A DNA stretch of 34,297 bases, taken from contig JAEENL010000076.1 of assembly GCA_016283775.1 (NCBI GenBank), positions 1 to 34,297 on the forward strand. Reading direction: 5' to 3'. Below are positions 7,352 to 15,398 of the stretch, in pieces; the stretch's first letter is position 1, and each line of letters begins with the position of its first letter. The notes below the pieces were generated by a model. That model did no database searches. It was given only the letters and a program-made list of their open reading frames with translations, and had not been told where the DNA came from. A program made the translations under genes and the position numbers. The DNA is from Lachnospiraceae bacterium. Lineage in GTDB: Bacteria; Bacillota; Clostridia; Lachnospirales; Lachnospiraceae.

Positions 7352-9241
7352 ATGGCTACAGACGATAAACAAAACCAACATCCGATAAGGAGCAGGGCAT
7401 TGGCGATAAGGCAGCTGTTTCTTGTGGTCAGCGACATGCTGATCACGGTGGCAGCCTCCTTTTTGTCTGTCTGGATAAGATTTGACTTTAGTTATGCAAA
7501 GATGGAAAACCGCTTTTTGGAGAATCTTATCAGCACCATACTGCCGAACATCCTGCTGGTCCCTGTGATCTTTTTCCTTTTCGGGCTCTACAAGAGCCTC
7601 TGGCAGTACGCAGGCATGCATGAACTCATGAGGATCGTGTTTGCGTGCATAACAGCCGACATCCTGCAGTTCCTTCTGTTTAAGATATATGACCGCACCA
7701 TGCCCAGGAGCTACTGGGTGCTGTATCTCTTCATACTTTGTTTCTTTACGTTGGCGCTCCGTTTTGCCTATCGCTTCATAAGGCTCATTTCAGTCAGGAT
7801 GCGGCAGCTTAAGGGCGGCAGTACGGAAAAAAGGATCATGGTGGTCGGTGCAGGAGATGCCGGAAACATGCTGATCAAAGAGATCAAGACCAGTGACAAG
7901 CTCAATGCCGACGTGGTCTGCGCGATAGACGACAATCCGAGGATCGTGGGTTCTACGATCAGAGGGGTAAAGGTGGTCGGAAACTGCGAAAGTATCGTGG
8001 AAAACGCCGAAAAATTCCTGGTCGACCAGATAATCATTGCAATGCCGTCTGTCGGAAGAAAGCGCATTTCCGAGATCGCGGACATCTGCAGCCATACCGG
8101 ATGTGAACTTAAGATAATCCCGGGTATTTATGAATTTGTAAACGAAGATGTTTCACTCTCACAGATAAGAGACGTGGAGATCGAAGACCTTCTCGGACGA
8201 GACCCTGTAGTGATAGATGTCAGCAGGATACTAGAGAGCATCAGCAAAAAGACCGTGCTTGTCACGGGAGGAGGCGGTTCCATAGGCTCCGAACTTTGCA
8301 GGCAGATCGCCGATGCGGATCCCAAAAAGCTCATCATCGTTGATATCTATGAGAATAACGCCTATGATATACAGCAGGAGCTCAAAAGGAATTTTCCCGC
8401 GCTCGACCTTGTGGTGCTTATCGCGTCCGTAAGGAATTATGACAGGATAGACAAGATATTTTCCGAATATCGCCCCGATCTTGTGTTTCACGCCGCTGCG
8501 CACAAGCATGTGCCGCTGATGGAAGATTCGCCGAACGAGGCTATAAAGAACAACGTCTTCGGAACGCTGAACACCGCGCGCGCCGCCGATAAATACGGCG
8601 TGAAGCGTTTTGTACTCATTTCCACCGACAAAGCGGTAAATCCGACAAATGTGATGGGAGCGTCAAAGCGTATCTGTGAGATGATCATCCAGGAAATGGC
8701 AAAACGCTCGAAAACGACTTATGTCGCGGTGCGTTTCGGAAATGTCCTTGGGAGCAACGGCTCTGTTATCCCACTTTTCAAGGAGCAGATAAAAGCGGGC
8801 GGGCCCGTGACGGTCACGGATCCGAACATCATCCGCTATTTCATGACGATACCCGAGGCGGTGTCACTTGTGCTCGAAGCGGGCACTTATGCCGCGGGAG
8901 GCGAGATCTATGTGCTTGACATGGGAGAGCCCGTAAAGATCATAGACCTTGCAAAAAATCTCATCAGGCTTTCGGGACTGACTCCAGGTGAAGACATAGA
9001 CATCGTCTACACAGGGCTTCGCCCGGGCGAAAAACTGTATGAAGAGCGCCTCATGGACGAAGAGGGACTCAACAAAACAGAGAATGATATGATATCCGTT
9101 GCAAAACCCATAGATATGAACGGACAGGATCTGTTTTCAAAGCTTGAAGAGTTGTATACCGCAGTTTACGAAGAGACAGACGATGTGAGACAGCTCATCG
9201 CACGCATCGTGCCCACATATAAGCCCTGGGAAGCACACTGA
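7352..9241 (+). CDS. Membrane-bound nucleotide-sugar 4,6-dehydratase (CapD/PglF type)
   Basis: This 629-aa protein is full length for the CapD/PglF/FlaA1-like polysaccharide biosynthesis family. Residues ~20-150 hold about four membrane helices. A CoA-binding-like Rossmann domain follows (VMVVGAGDAGNMLIKE), then the dehydratase domain with NAD(P)-binding TGGGGSIG (305-312), STDKAVNPTN and the catalytic MGASK motif (435-439), where Met replaces the Tyr of ordinary short-chain dehydrogenases, as expected in this family. The usual substrate is UDP-GlcNAc, converted to a 4-keto-6-deoxy sugar, the first step toward sugars such as diacetamidobacillosamine or FucNAc. No aminotransferase or glycosyltransferase follows, so the final sugar is unknown. 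Its ribosome site is weak; it begins 23 bases after the preceding gene. Confidence 0.9.
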   Translation: MATDDKQNQHPIRSRALAIRQLFLVVSDMLITVAASFLSVWIRFDFSYAKMENRFLENLISTILPNILLVPVIFFLFGLYKSLWQYAGMHELMRIVFACITADILQFLLFKIYDRTMPRSYWVLYLFILCFFTLALRFAYRFIRLISVRMRQLKGGSTEKRIMVVGAGDAGNMLIKEIKTSDKLNADVVCAIDDNPRIVGSTIRGVKVVGNCESIVENAEKFLVDQIIIAMPSVGRKRISEIADICSHTGCELKIIPGIYEFVNEDVSLSQIRDVEIEDLLGRDPVVIDVSRILESISKKTVLVTGGGGSIGSELCRQIADADPKKLIIVDIYENNAYDIQQELKRNFPALDLVVLIASVRNYDRIDKIFSEYRPDLVFHAAAHKHVPLMEDSPNEAIKNNVFGTLNTARAADKYGVKRFVLISTDKAVNPTNVMGASKRICEMIIQEMAKRSKTTYVAVRFGNVLGSNGSVIPLFKEQIKAGGPVTVTDPNIIRYFMTIPEAVSLVLEAGTYAAGGEIYVLDMGEPVKIIDLAKNLIRLSGLTPGEDIDIVYTGLRPGEKLYEERLMDEEGLNKTENDMISVAKPIDMNGQDLFSKLEELYTAVYEETDDVRQLIARIVPTYKPWEAH

Positions 9242-9285
9242 TCGCAAAGTGCCCTCATTTCGTAAAGGATCCTGATACACATTTG

Positions 9286-11508
9286 ATGAAAAAAGGACTT
9301 AACGCATCACAACTGAAGATCATCGCGATCATTGCCATGACCATCGATCATGTGGCGTGGGGATTTGTGGATATGTTTACGCCCCTCGGACAGATAATGC
9401 ATGTCCTGGGGCGTCTTACCATACCCATAATGTGTTTTTTCATTGCAGAGGGTTTCAGAAGGACTTCGTCACTCAAAAATTATTTCTTTAAAATGGTCAC
9501 TTTTGCGCTCGCGTCCGAGATCCCTTTCAAACTCTTTTTCGGAGAAGAATACGGATACAGGTGCAATTTCATCTTTGATCTTACTTTGGCGCTGACAGCG
9601 CTTACGATCTCAAGGGCCGAAAATATCACAAAAACTCTTAAAGCGCTGCTTGTCGCTCTTGTGGTCGTTCTTTCCGCAGCAGTCGGCGGATGGCCCGTGT
9701 TTCCGATCATACTTGTTTTTATCTTTTATTACGTAAAAGACATAAAAAAGCAGTTCCTCTGGTGCTTTGCGGCCGTTGTGACAGTTGAGGCCGTGGTGAT
9801 CGGACTGATACTGCTGAACGGAGTATATCATTTCTCGTCCTATGACTGGAAATGGTATCAGTGGATGTATTTCTTCGGCTTCCTTCTTGCGATCCCGCTC
9901 CTTGGAATGTATAACGGCAAGCGCGGGAATTATCCCATGGGCAGGATGTTTTTCTACTTCTACTATCCCTGCCATTTCCTGGTGCTCTGGAGCATACAGA
10001 AACTGATCGCGAAAGATCCTTATCCCGTATACACGGCGGTGCACTTTGTGTGCCTTGTTGTCTTTATTGCTATAACGATACTCTTTTTAAGCGCACCTCC
10101 TTCAAAGCCGCTCATCCCGACGGTCATGATAGGAGTTTCGGGCTGTGTCTATATGTTCGGATACATCATGGAGGTCATGGCGGACGGCAATGTGGACATC
10201 GCCTTTTGCGGGGTGATCGTCGAATATCTCGGAGAGACTGTGCTCTTTATCGTCTGGGTATGGTTCATCTCGCTTTTCTGTAAGCTGAACATATCCAAAT
10301 ATGTATACCTTTTCCAAGGCGTGGTGGCTGTGATCGTCATGTGCCTTCTGATCACCACAAGACAGACTCATCTGTTTTACAGGAACGTCGGTATAAACAA
10401 TGACGGCCCCTTCCCGAGGCTCGAACTTGAATACGGCCCGGCCTTCAACGCGCTGTTTTTCTATCTTACCGCGCTTTATCTGTTCATAATCATCGTTTCC
10501 GTAAAAGCCATGAAGAACAGCACGGGCATCGAGCGAAAGCGCATCATCCGCATAACCGTGGCTTTTGCATGCCCCTGGATAGCTTTCGGCATAAAGTTCA
10601 CAGGGCTCACGGGCGGATATGAGATAGCATTCATCGGAGTAATGGGGACCGCGCTTTTCATCTACAATGCGGTGATCAAATTCGGCTATTTCAACTCTGT
10701 GCAGATAGCGGGCGAAAATGCCATAAACGAGTACAGTGAAGGAATGCTCGTCACGGATCCTCATTTCGTGACACGTTACGTCAACAAAAAAATGAGAAAG
10801 CTTTTCCCTCGGCTTACGATAGGCTCAAAAGCGACAAACGAGCCGGTGATCCGTGAGATGCTTGTCGGCGGGATGGTCCGCTTTGAACATGATGACAGGA
10901 TATTTGAAGCGCAGGTCTCCGAGATCAGAGAGCAGAATTACATGCAGGCATATATGCTGTTCCTCAGAGACATGACGGAGCATTATGCATATCTGGATGC
11001 GCTCGAACGCAGTTCCCAGAGAGACCAGCTCACCGATGTATACAACAGACGGTTTTTTACTGAGCTTGTGAGCAATTACATAACCGAAGGCTATGACGGC
11101 TGCTTTATGATGATAGACGTGGATGATTTTAAGAATGTCAACGACAGCTTCGGACACGATGCCGGAGATATCGCGCTGAAGGCGGTCGCGGACGCGATCA
11201 CGCGCACAGGCACAGAGGAACATATAGTGGGGCGTCAGGGCGGTGACGAGTTCACAGCCTTTTATAAGGGGCTCACCGACAAAAAGAGGATAGAAGAACT
11301 TGGAAACGAGATAATAACGGCATTTAAAGAAGAACTCTTAAAAGTACTTCCCGAATGCAATACATCCCTATCGATAGGAGCAATGCTGGTATCCGAAGCG
11401 GACGCAGGAAACACCGGAGACGATGTTTACAAAGCTCTGTACAAGGCTACGGACCGCGCGATGTATGCGGTGAAGAAGGCCGGGAAATCTGGCATCACGG
11501 TAAGATAA
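9286..11508 (+). CDS. TraX-like / 7TM sensor / PAS / GGDEF fusion (putative membrane diguanylate cyclase)
   Basis: This 740-aa protein joins unusual parts. Residues ~1-245 match the TraX-type polytopic membrane family (LKIIAIIAMTIDHVAWGF, LGRLTIPIMCFFIAEGFRR, FALASEIPFKLFF, FFYFYYPCHFLVLW). A second membrane block at ~250-470 resembles the 7TM region of membrane histidine kinases. A PAS-like region (~475-570) follows, then a GGDEF domain (~575-740) with YNRRFF, MIDVDDFKNVNDSFGHDAGD and an intact GGDEF at 652-656. No RxxD inhibitory site is seen at the expected place before it. TraX of F plasmid acetylates pilin; many homologues are of unknown function. The GGDEF part should make c-di-GMP. AAAGGA at 9264-9269 is distant from both the ATG (9286) and an in-frame TTG (9283), so the start is uncertain by one codon. 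Confidence 0.85.
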   Translation: MKKGLNASQLKIIAIIAMTIDHVAWGFVDMFTPLGQIMHVLGRLTIPIMCFFIAEGFRRTSSLKNYFFKMVTFALASEIPFKLFFGEEYGYRCNFIFDLTLALTALTISRAENITKTLKALLVALVVVLSAAVGGWPVFPIILVFIFYYVKDIKKQFLWCFAAVVTVEAVVIGLILLNGVYHFSSYDWKWYQWMYFFGFLLAIPLLGMYNGKRGNYPMGRMFFYFYYPCHFLVLWSIQKLIAKDPYPVYTAVHFVCLVVFIAITILFLSAPPSKPLIPTVMIGVSGCVYMFGYIMEVMADGNVDIAFCGVIVEYLGETVLFIVWVWFISLFCKLNISKYVYLFQGVVAVIVMCLLITTRQTHLFYRNVGINNDGPFPRLELEYGPAFNALFFYLTALYLFIIIVSVKAMKNSTGIERKRIIRITVAFACPWIAFGIKFTGLTGGYEIAFIGVMGTALFIYNAVIKFGYFNSVQIAGENAINEYSEGMLVTDPHFVTRYVNKKMRKLFPRLTIGSKATNEPVIREMLVGGMVRFEHDDRIFEAQVSEIREQNYMQAYMLFLRDMTEHYAYLDALERSSQRDQLTDVYNRRFFTELVSNYITEGYDGCFMMIDVDDFKNVNDSFGHDAGDIALKAVADAITRTGTEEHIVGRQGGDEFTAFYKGLTDKKRIEELGNEIITAFKEELLKVLPECNTSLSIGAMLVSEADAGNTGDDVYKALYKATDRAMYAVKKAGKSGITVR

Positions 11509-11513
11509 CAAAA

Positions 11514-11548
11514 GGGCAGAAGCGCTTACGGCTCCTGCCCGGTTTTTT
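11514..11548. terminator. Bidirectional terminator between the GGDEF fusion gene and yegP
   Basis: GGGCAG (11514-11519) pairs with CTGCCC (11535-11540), and the stem extends through AGC/GCT around a short loop. The plus side is followed by GG and six T residues (11543-11548). On the minus strand the stem is followed by TTTTG. It serves both convergent genes. Confidence 0.9.
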
Positions 11549-11560
11549 ATTTATTTCTGA

Positions 11561-11929
11561 TCACTTTGCTTCTTCGATCTTTGCGTCGGGAGCATTCTTC
11601 TTTACGGACTCAATGCCCTTAAGGCAGTTGGCTTCCGTGGTGTAGCCTTCGCTGGTGGCGATGATGTGGCCGTTTGTTGCTTTAAGGCGGAAACGGAACT
11701 CACCCTTCTTGTCCTTGTAAACCTCATACTTGGGATTCTTCTCGGCAGCAAATCCGGCTTTTGTCTGGTTCTCGATCTTGGAAGTGCAGTTCTTCTGAAC
11801 GCTTGCGATACCCTTCTTGCAGGCGGCTTCGGAAGCATAGACCTGACTGGACGCGATTATCTCACCGTTTCCGGACTTGAGATCGAATTTCGTTCCGGCA
11901 GAAGTCTTTTTGATGACAAATTTACCCAT
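11561..11929 (-). CDS. YegP-family protein, two DUF1508 repeats
   Basis: This 122-aa protein contains two DUF1508 modules in tandem, about residues 1-55 (GKFVIKKTSAGTKFDLKSGN ... CKKGIASVQKN) and 66-112 (KYEVYKDKKGEFRFRLKATN ... CLKGIESVKKN). The family is widespread, small, cytosolic and of unknown biochemical function; the two-repeat form matches E. coli YegP. A strong AGGAGGG ribosome site (complement of 11939-11945), a near-consensus promoter and a lysine-rich product suggest high expression. It is monocistronic, convergent with the GGDEF fusion gene and divergent from the hybrid kinase gene. Confidence 0.92.
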   Translation of the reverse strand: MGKFVIKKTSAGTKFDLKSGNGEIIASSQVYASEAACKKGIASVQKNCTSKIENQTKAGFAAEKNPKYEVYKDKKGEFRFRLKATNGHIIATSEGYTTEANCLKGIESVKKNAPDAKIEEAK

Positions 11930-11960
11930 AAATTATGACCCTCCTGAATTGAAAGAATAT

Positions 11961-11975
11961 TGTGCCTTTCGCACA
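11961..11975 (-). promoter_or_regulatory. Small hairpin at the predicted 5' end of yegP mRNA
   Basis: On the minus strand TGTGC and GCACA flank GAAAG, a 5-bp stem. The predicted start site (about seven bases after the -10 at 11982-11987) puts this stem at the extreme 5' end of the transcript, upstream of the ribosome site. Such 5' stems can protect mRNA; here that is inference. Confidence 0.4.
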
Positions 11976-11981
11976 TAAAAC

Positions 11982-12010
11982 ATTATACACAAAGCACAAA
12001 CACTAGTCAA
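11982..12010 (-). promoter_or_regulatory. Sigma-A type promoter of yegP
   Basis: On the minus strand TTGACT (12010-12005) and TATAAT (11987-11982) are exactly 17 bases apart. This is the strongest promoter match in the window. Confidence 0.88.
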
Positions 12011-12054
12011 ATACTAATTAATTGTTTTTTTAATGGTTTTTTAATGATTAAAAT

Positions 12055-12071
12055 GGGGCTCCGCAGGCCCC
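12055..12071. other. GC-rich hairpin in the yegP / hybrid-kinase divergent region
   Basis: GGGGC (12055-12059) and GCCCC (12067-12071) form a short GC-rich stem in an otherwise AT-rich intergenic stretch (11930-12151). On the minus strand it is followed by ATTTTAA, so it may be a weak terminator separating the two divergent units. The rest of the gap holds the two promoters and AT-rich sequence. Confidence 0.4.
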
Positions 12072-12077
12072 GAAAAC

Positions 12078-12106
12078 TTGCATTTTTATCTTTGATATGA
12101 GATAAT
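12078..12106 (+). promoter_or_regulatory. Sigma-A type promoter of the hybrid kinase gene and probably the long downstream unit
   Basis: TTGCAT (12078-12083) and GATAAT (12101-12106) are 17 bases apart, with TGA directly before the -10 (extended -10). It lies about 45 bases before the kinase ATG, which has GGAG at 12142-12145 as its ribosome site. Confidence 0.7.
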
Positions 12107-12151
12107 CAAAAGAGTGGTTATGCCTACTAAATCAAAACTACGGAGTATGCT

Positions 12152-15100
12152 ATGAATAAGATCACAGCAAGAAAAAAAGGAACCGGACTTATCGCAAAGA
12201 TCGCTCTTGTTTTTCTTTTGTTCATAGTCTTATCGCTTGTGGTGTGCACGATCGTCACATATCGCGCACAGATGAGAAATTACAAAAAACTCAAGTGTGA
12301 AGAGATCGAGGAAGTGAGCGAATATCTGGCGGTCTTCCTTCAGAAGGACGGACAGAGCTTTATTGACTATGTGGACTATTACAAGGCTCATTGCAAGGAC
12401 TTAAAGATACCGTATGACTTTGATGAATATCAGACTGCGTATGACGCTTTTCTTGACGGAATGGCAGAAAAGTATCCCGGAAAGACTCTGTATCACGATA
12501 TATTCCCCGAGGACATCTCAGACGATCTGAAAGTCCTGTATTATACATATTTTCATGAATACTGGATACTCGCTTTTGAGCAGGCCAGAGCTGCTTTTGA
12601 CCTTCCGTACACATATTTCCTGCTGATGGACGACGATACTCATTATGCGACTTACATGATCGACGGTGAGCGCATTGAGGATGTCGGGCACGAAGGGATC
12701 CCAGACAATCCGGGATTCATCTATCTTGGTGACAATTATTACGAGGACCCGGCTGAAAAGGAGCTTCTGTGGACCACCTGGAATACCGGAGAGGAACAGC
12801 ACAGGACCTTTGTGTGGGACAATGAGTGGGGAAACACGTATGCATATTATTATCCGCTGATCATAAACGGTCAGAGGATAGGTCTTGTCGCAGCCGAAGT
12901 GGACGTAAAGAAAGTGAATGAAGGAATATTAAAGTCCGCACTCGTGCTGGACCTTGAGATCGCCCTTGTTCTTGTGGTGCTTTCGGCACTGCTCCTTCTC
13001 TATATTGAAAAGCAGTACATCCTTAAGATCAAATTCCTTTCGGGATGCCTTGCAAAACTCGACGTTAACGGAAAAACGGAAACAGCCGACGAGATCGATA
13101 CAAAGGCATTCTCGAGTGACGAGATGGGAACGCTTGCCGATGGAATTTCGGGAATGCTCCGCGATCTTGACGAGCACGAGCGTAAGATCGAAAAGGCCGC
13201 AAAGATGAAAGACGATTTCCTGGCAAACATGAGCCATGAGATCAGAACGCCCATGAACGCTGTTATAGGCATGACAGACCTTATCCAGAGAGAAGAGGTT
13301 TCCGACAAGGTATCAAACTATGTTTCACAGATCAAATCCTCCGGAAATTCTCTTATCGCGATCATCAATGACATACTCGATTTTTCAAAGATAGAATCAG
13401 GCAGGTTTGACATCGTGCCCGGTGAATACAGTCCCGTCGAAGTTCTCAACAGCGTTGTCAATATGACGCTGAATAAGCTCAGTGACAAGCCGGTCGATCT
13501 GGACATTGACATGGATCCCGACATTCCGGCGGTGCTTTACGGCGACAGCAACAGGATCAAGCAGATACTTGTCAATCTCACGAGCAATGCCGTAAAATTC
13601 ACAAATAAAGGCAGCATAACCATCCATGCTTCTTTTGAAAGGAACAATGAAGGCGGCATCTTAAAGCTGTCGGTCGAGGACACCGGTATAGGCATAAAGC
13701 CGGAGGACAAAGACAGGATCTACGACTCCTTTGCACAGGTTGACAGCAAGCGCAACAGAAACGTGGAGGGAACAGGACTCGGACTTACCATATGCCGCCG
13801 CCTTGCGGATCTTATGAACGGAAAGCTGTCCATGGACAGTGAATACGGCCTCGGCAGTGTATTCTCGGTAGAGCTTCCGCAAAAAGTGGTGGACCAGAGT
13901 CCCACATCCCACATAAAGGATCCGGACGGCATCATCGCTTTGTACATGTTCTCATCGGAACTTCGTGACGAGGCATTTGAACGTGACGCGAAGCGGCTTT
14001 CGGTATTCTGCGAAAAAGCAGAGAACTCCTCCGATGCCGAAAAACTCTGCCTTGATATATTAAAACGGTTCCCGGGAAGAGAATGCTTCATCTTTGTGGA
14101 TTCCGACACGGCAATGTCACTGAGCCCGGAGTTTTTCAACAGCCGTGCCGACATAAAGCCCGTGCTTGTCATGGACATGGCTTCAAAACTCACTCTTGAC
14201 CTGGTGGGCCTCACTTTTGCCACATCTCCTCTTTATACCGCAAACATGGCCATGATCTTTAACAAAGAGAAGGAAGCAAGAGCGAAGAATGAGGAAACCG
14301 ATACAGCGCTTGATTTTACCGCGCCCGACGCGAATGTACTCGTCGTCGACGACAATATAGTAAATCTCACCATTGCGGAAGGACTCCTTGAGCCTCTCAG
14401 GATGAATGTCACCAGAGCCGTGAGCGGAAAAGAATCGGTAATGCTCGCAGGAAGAGAAAAGTTTGACATCATCTTTATGGATCACATGATGCCGGAGATG
14501 GACGGCGTTGAGGCGATGCATGTGATCAGGGAGAAATATCCTTCTTACAAGAACGTTCCGATCATCGCGCTTACCGCAAATGCGATAAATGAAGCAAAAG
14601 AAAGGCTTCTTGCAGAAGGCATGGATGATTTCATACCGAAGCCGATAGAACTCAGGCTCCTCCTTTCAAAGGTAAAACACTGGCTGCCCAAGGAAAAGAT
14701 CATACAGATGACCAAGGAAGAGGCCGCCGTCGCGGCACTTGAACATGCCGAGCGTGTGAGCGAAGACAGCGATACCCTTATGATCGGAGACCTTGATGTA
14801 CAAGGCGCTCTTTCGATGCTTGGCAGCGAAACACTTTTCTTCAACATCCTCAAGGAATACTACAGGATCATGCCCGAAAAGGAGCAGAGCATCAGAGAAG
14901 CATGGGAGAACAAAGACTGGAAGACATACACCATCGAGGTCCATTCGTTAAAGAGCACATCCGGACAGATAGGAGCAAAGGAAGTGCAGAAAATGGCTGC
15001 GGATCTTGAGGCGGCCGGACGTGAAGAAAACGAGAGCTTCATTGATGAACACACAGAGGAACTCCTTGAACGCTACACAGCATACGCGCCTGTTTTCAAA

Positions 15101-15361
15101 CCTTTCTGCGAGGAAGATGACGAAGATGATATGTCAAAGCCCGTGGCCGACTCCGAGACTGTGAAAGACGCTTTTTCAAGGCTCAGGAGCGCCGCGGACA
15201 GTCTGAATCTCGATGAGATGGAAAACATCGTGGGGAAAATGTCCGAATACAGATATCCCGATGAAATGAAAGAATTGTTCGAATCACTGAAGCAGGCCGT
15301 TCAGGATATAGACGCCGACGGCTGCATCGCGGTTCTCGACAAGTGGGAGAGCATAATGTGA
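12152..15361 (+). CDS. Hybrid sensor histidine kinase with receiver and HPt domains
   Basis: This 1069-aa protein is a membrane-bound phosphorelay kinase. TM1 (~13-35) and TM2 (~264-287) enclose an extracytoplasmic sensor of ~225 aa rich in Tyr and acidic residues. A HAMP-like linker leads to the HisKA domain with phospho-acceptor His362 (MSHEIRTP). The ATPase has an N box (NLTSNAVKF), DTGIGI and GTGLGL. Residues ~590-705 look like a degenerate receiver without a clear phospho-Asp. A canonical receiver (~720-850) has VVDDN and phospho-Asp777 (FMDHMMPEMDG), and an HPt domain has His931 (EVHSLKSTSG). About 85 further residues form an acidic, helical C-terminal extension. No output regulator is adjacent, so the final phosphate acceptor is unknown. 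It leads a long same-strand gene run. Confidence 0.93.
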   Translation: MNKITARKKGTGLIAKIALVFLLFIVLSLVVCTIVTYRAQMRNYKKLKCEEIEEVSEYLAVFLQKDGQSFIDYVDYYKAHCKDLKIPYDFDEYQTAYDAFLDGMAEKYPGKTLYHDIFPEDISDDLKVLYYTYFHEYWILAFEQARAAFDLPYTYFLLMDDDTHYATYMIDGERIEDVGHEGIPDNPGFIYLGDNYYEDPAEKELLWTTWNTGEEQHRTFVWDNEWGNTYAYYYPLIINGQRIGLVAAEVDVKKVNEGILKSALVLDLEIALVLVVLSALLLLYIEKQYILKIKFLSGCLAKLDVNGKTETADEIDTKAFSSDEMGTLADGISGMLRDLDEHERKIEKAAKMKDDFLANMSHEIRTPMNAVIGMTDLIQREEVSDKVSNYVSQIKSSGNSLIAIINDILDFSKIESGRFDIVPGEYSPVEVLNSVVNMTLNKLSDKPVDLDIDMDPDIPAVLYGDSNRIKQILVNLTSNAVKFTNKGSITIHASFERNNEGGILKLSVEDTGIGIKPEDKDRIYDSFAQVDSKRNRNVEGTGLGLTICRRLADLMNGKLSMDSEYGLGSVFSVELPQKVVDQSPTSHIKDPDGIIALYMFSSELRDEAFERDAKRLSVFCEKAENSSDAEKLCLDILKRFPGRECFIFVDSDTAMSLSPEFFNSRADIKPVLVMDMASKLTLDLVGLTFATSPLYTANMAMIFNKEKEARAKNEETDTALDFTAPDANVLVVDDNIVNLTIAEGLLEPLRMNVTRAVSGKESVMLAGREKFDIIFMDHMMPEMDGVEAMHVIREKYPSYKNVPIIALTANAINEAKERLLAEGMDDFIPKPIELRLLLSKVKHWLPKEKIIQMTKEEAAVAALEHAERVSEDSDTLMIGDLDVQGALSMLGSETLFFNILKEYYRIMPEKEQSIREAWENKDWKTYTIEVHSLKSTSGQIGAKEVQKMAADLEAAGREENESFIDEHTEELLERYTAYAPVFKPFCEEDDEDDMSKPVADSETVKDAFSRLRSAADSLNLDEMENIVGKMSEYRYPDEMKELFESLKQAVQDIDADGCIAVLDKWESIM

Positions 15362-15379
15362 GACATTTATGATCTCACA
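15357..15379. other. Small inverted repeat between the hybrid kinase and zinc-ribbon genes
   Basis: TGTGAGA (15357-15363) and TCTCACA (15373-15379) form a 7-bp stem with a 9-base loop. It covers the kinase stop codon and ends seven bases before the next ribosome site (AGAGG, 15386-15390). There is no T run, so it is not an ordinary terminator; it could tune processing or translation. Confidence 0.35.
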
Positions 15380-15398
15380 GGATCCAGAGGTTTTATTG

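Noticed and set aside
7019-7621. 200-codon minus-strand open frame spanning the co-polymerase/dehydratase junction
   Set aside because: It crosses two real plus-strand genes and has no ribosome site or recognisable motif.
9286-10030. TraX similarity taken as a sign of a conjugative element
   Set aside because: No relaxase, type IV secretion, pilin, integrase or attachment repeats are nearby, and the segment is fused to a GGDEF protein; TraX-like proteins are also common on chromosomes.
10102-10764. 220-codon minus-strand open frame inside the TraX-GGDEF gene
   Set aside because: Composition is His/Asp/Glu-rich as expected for an antisense shadow; the plus-strand protein has continuous recognisable domains here.
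12107-12151. Possible c-di-GMP riboswitch in the hybrid kinase leader
   Set aside because: The leader is only about 40 bases, too short for such an aptamer, and shows none of the expected paired core.
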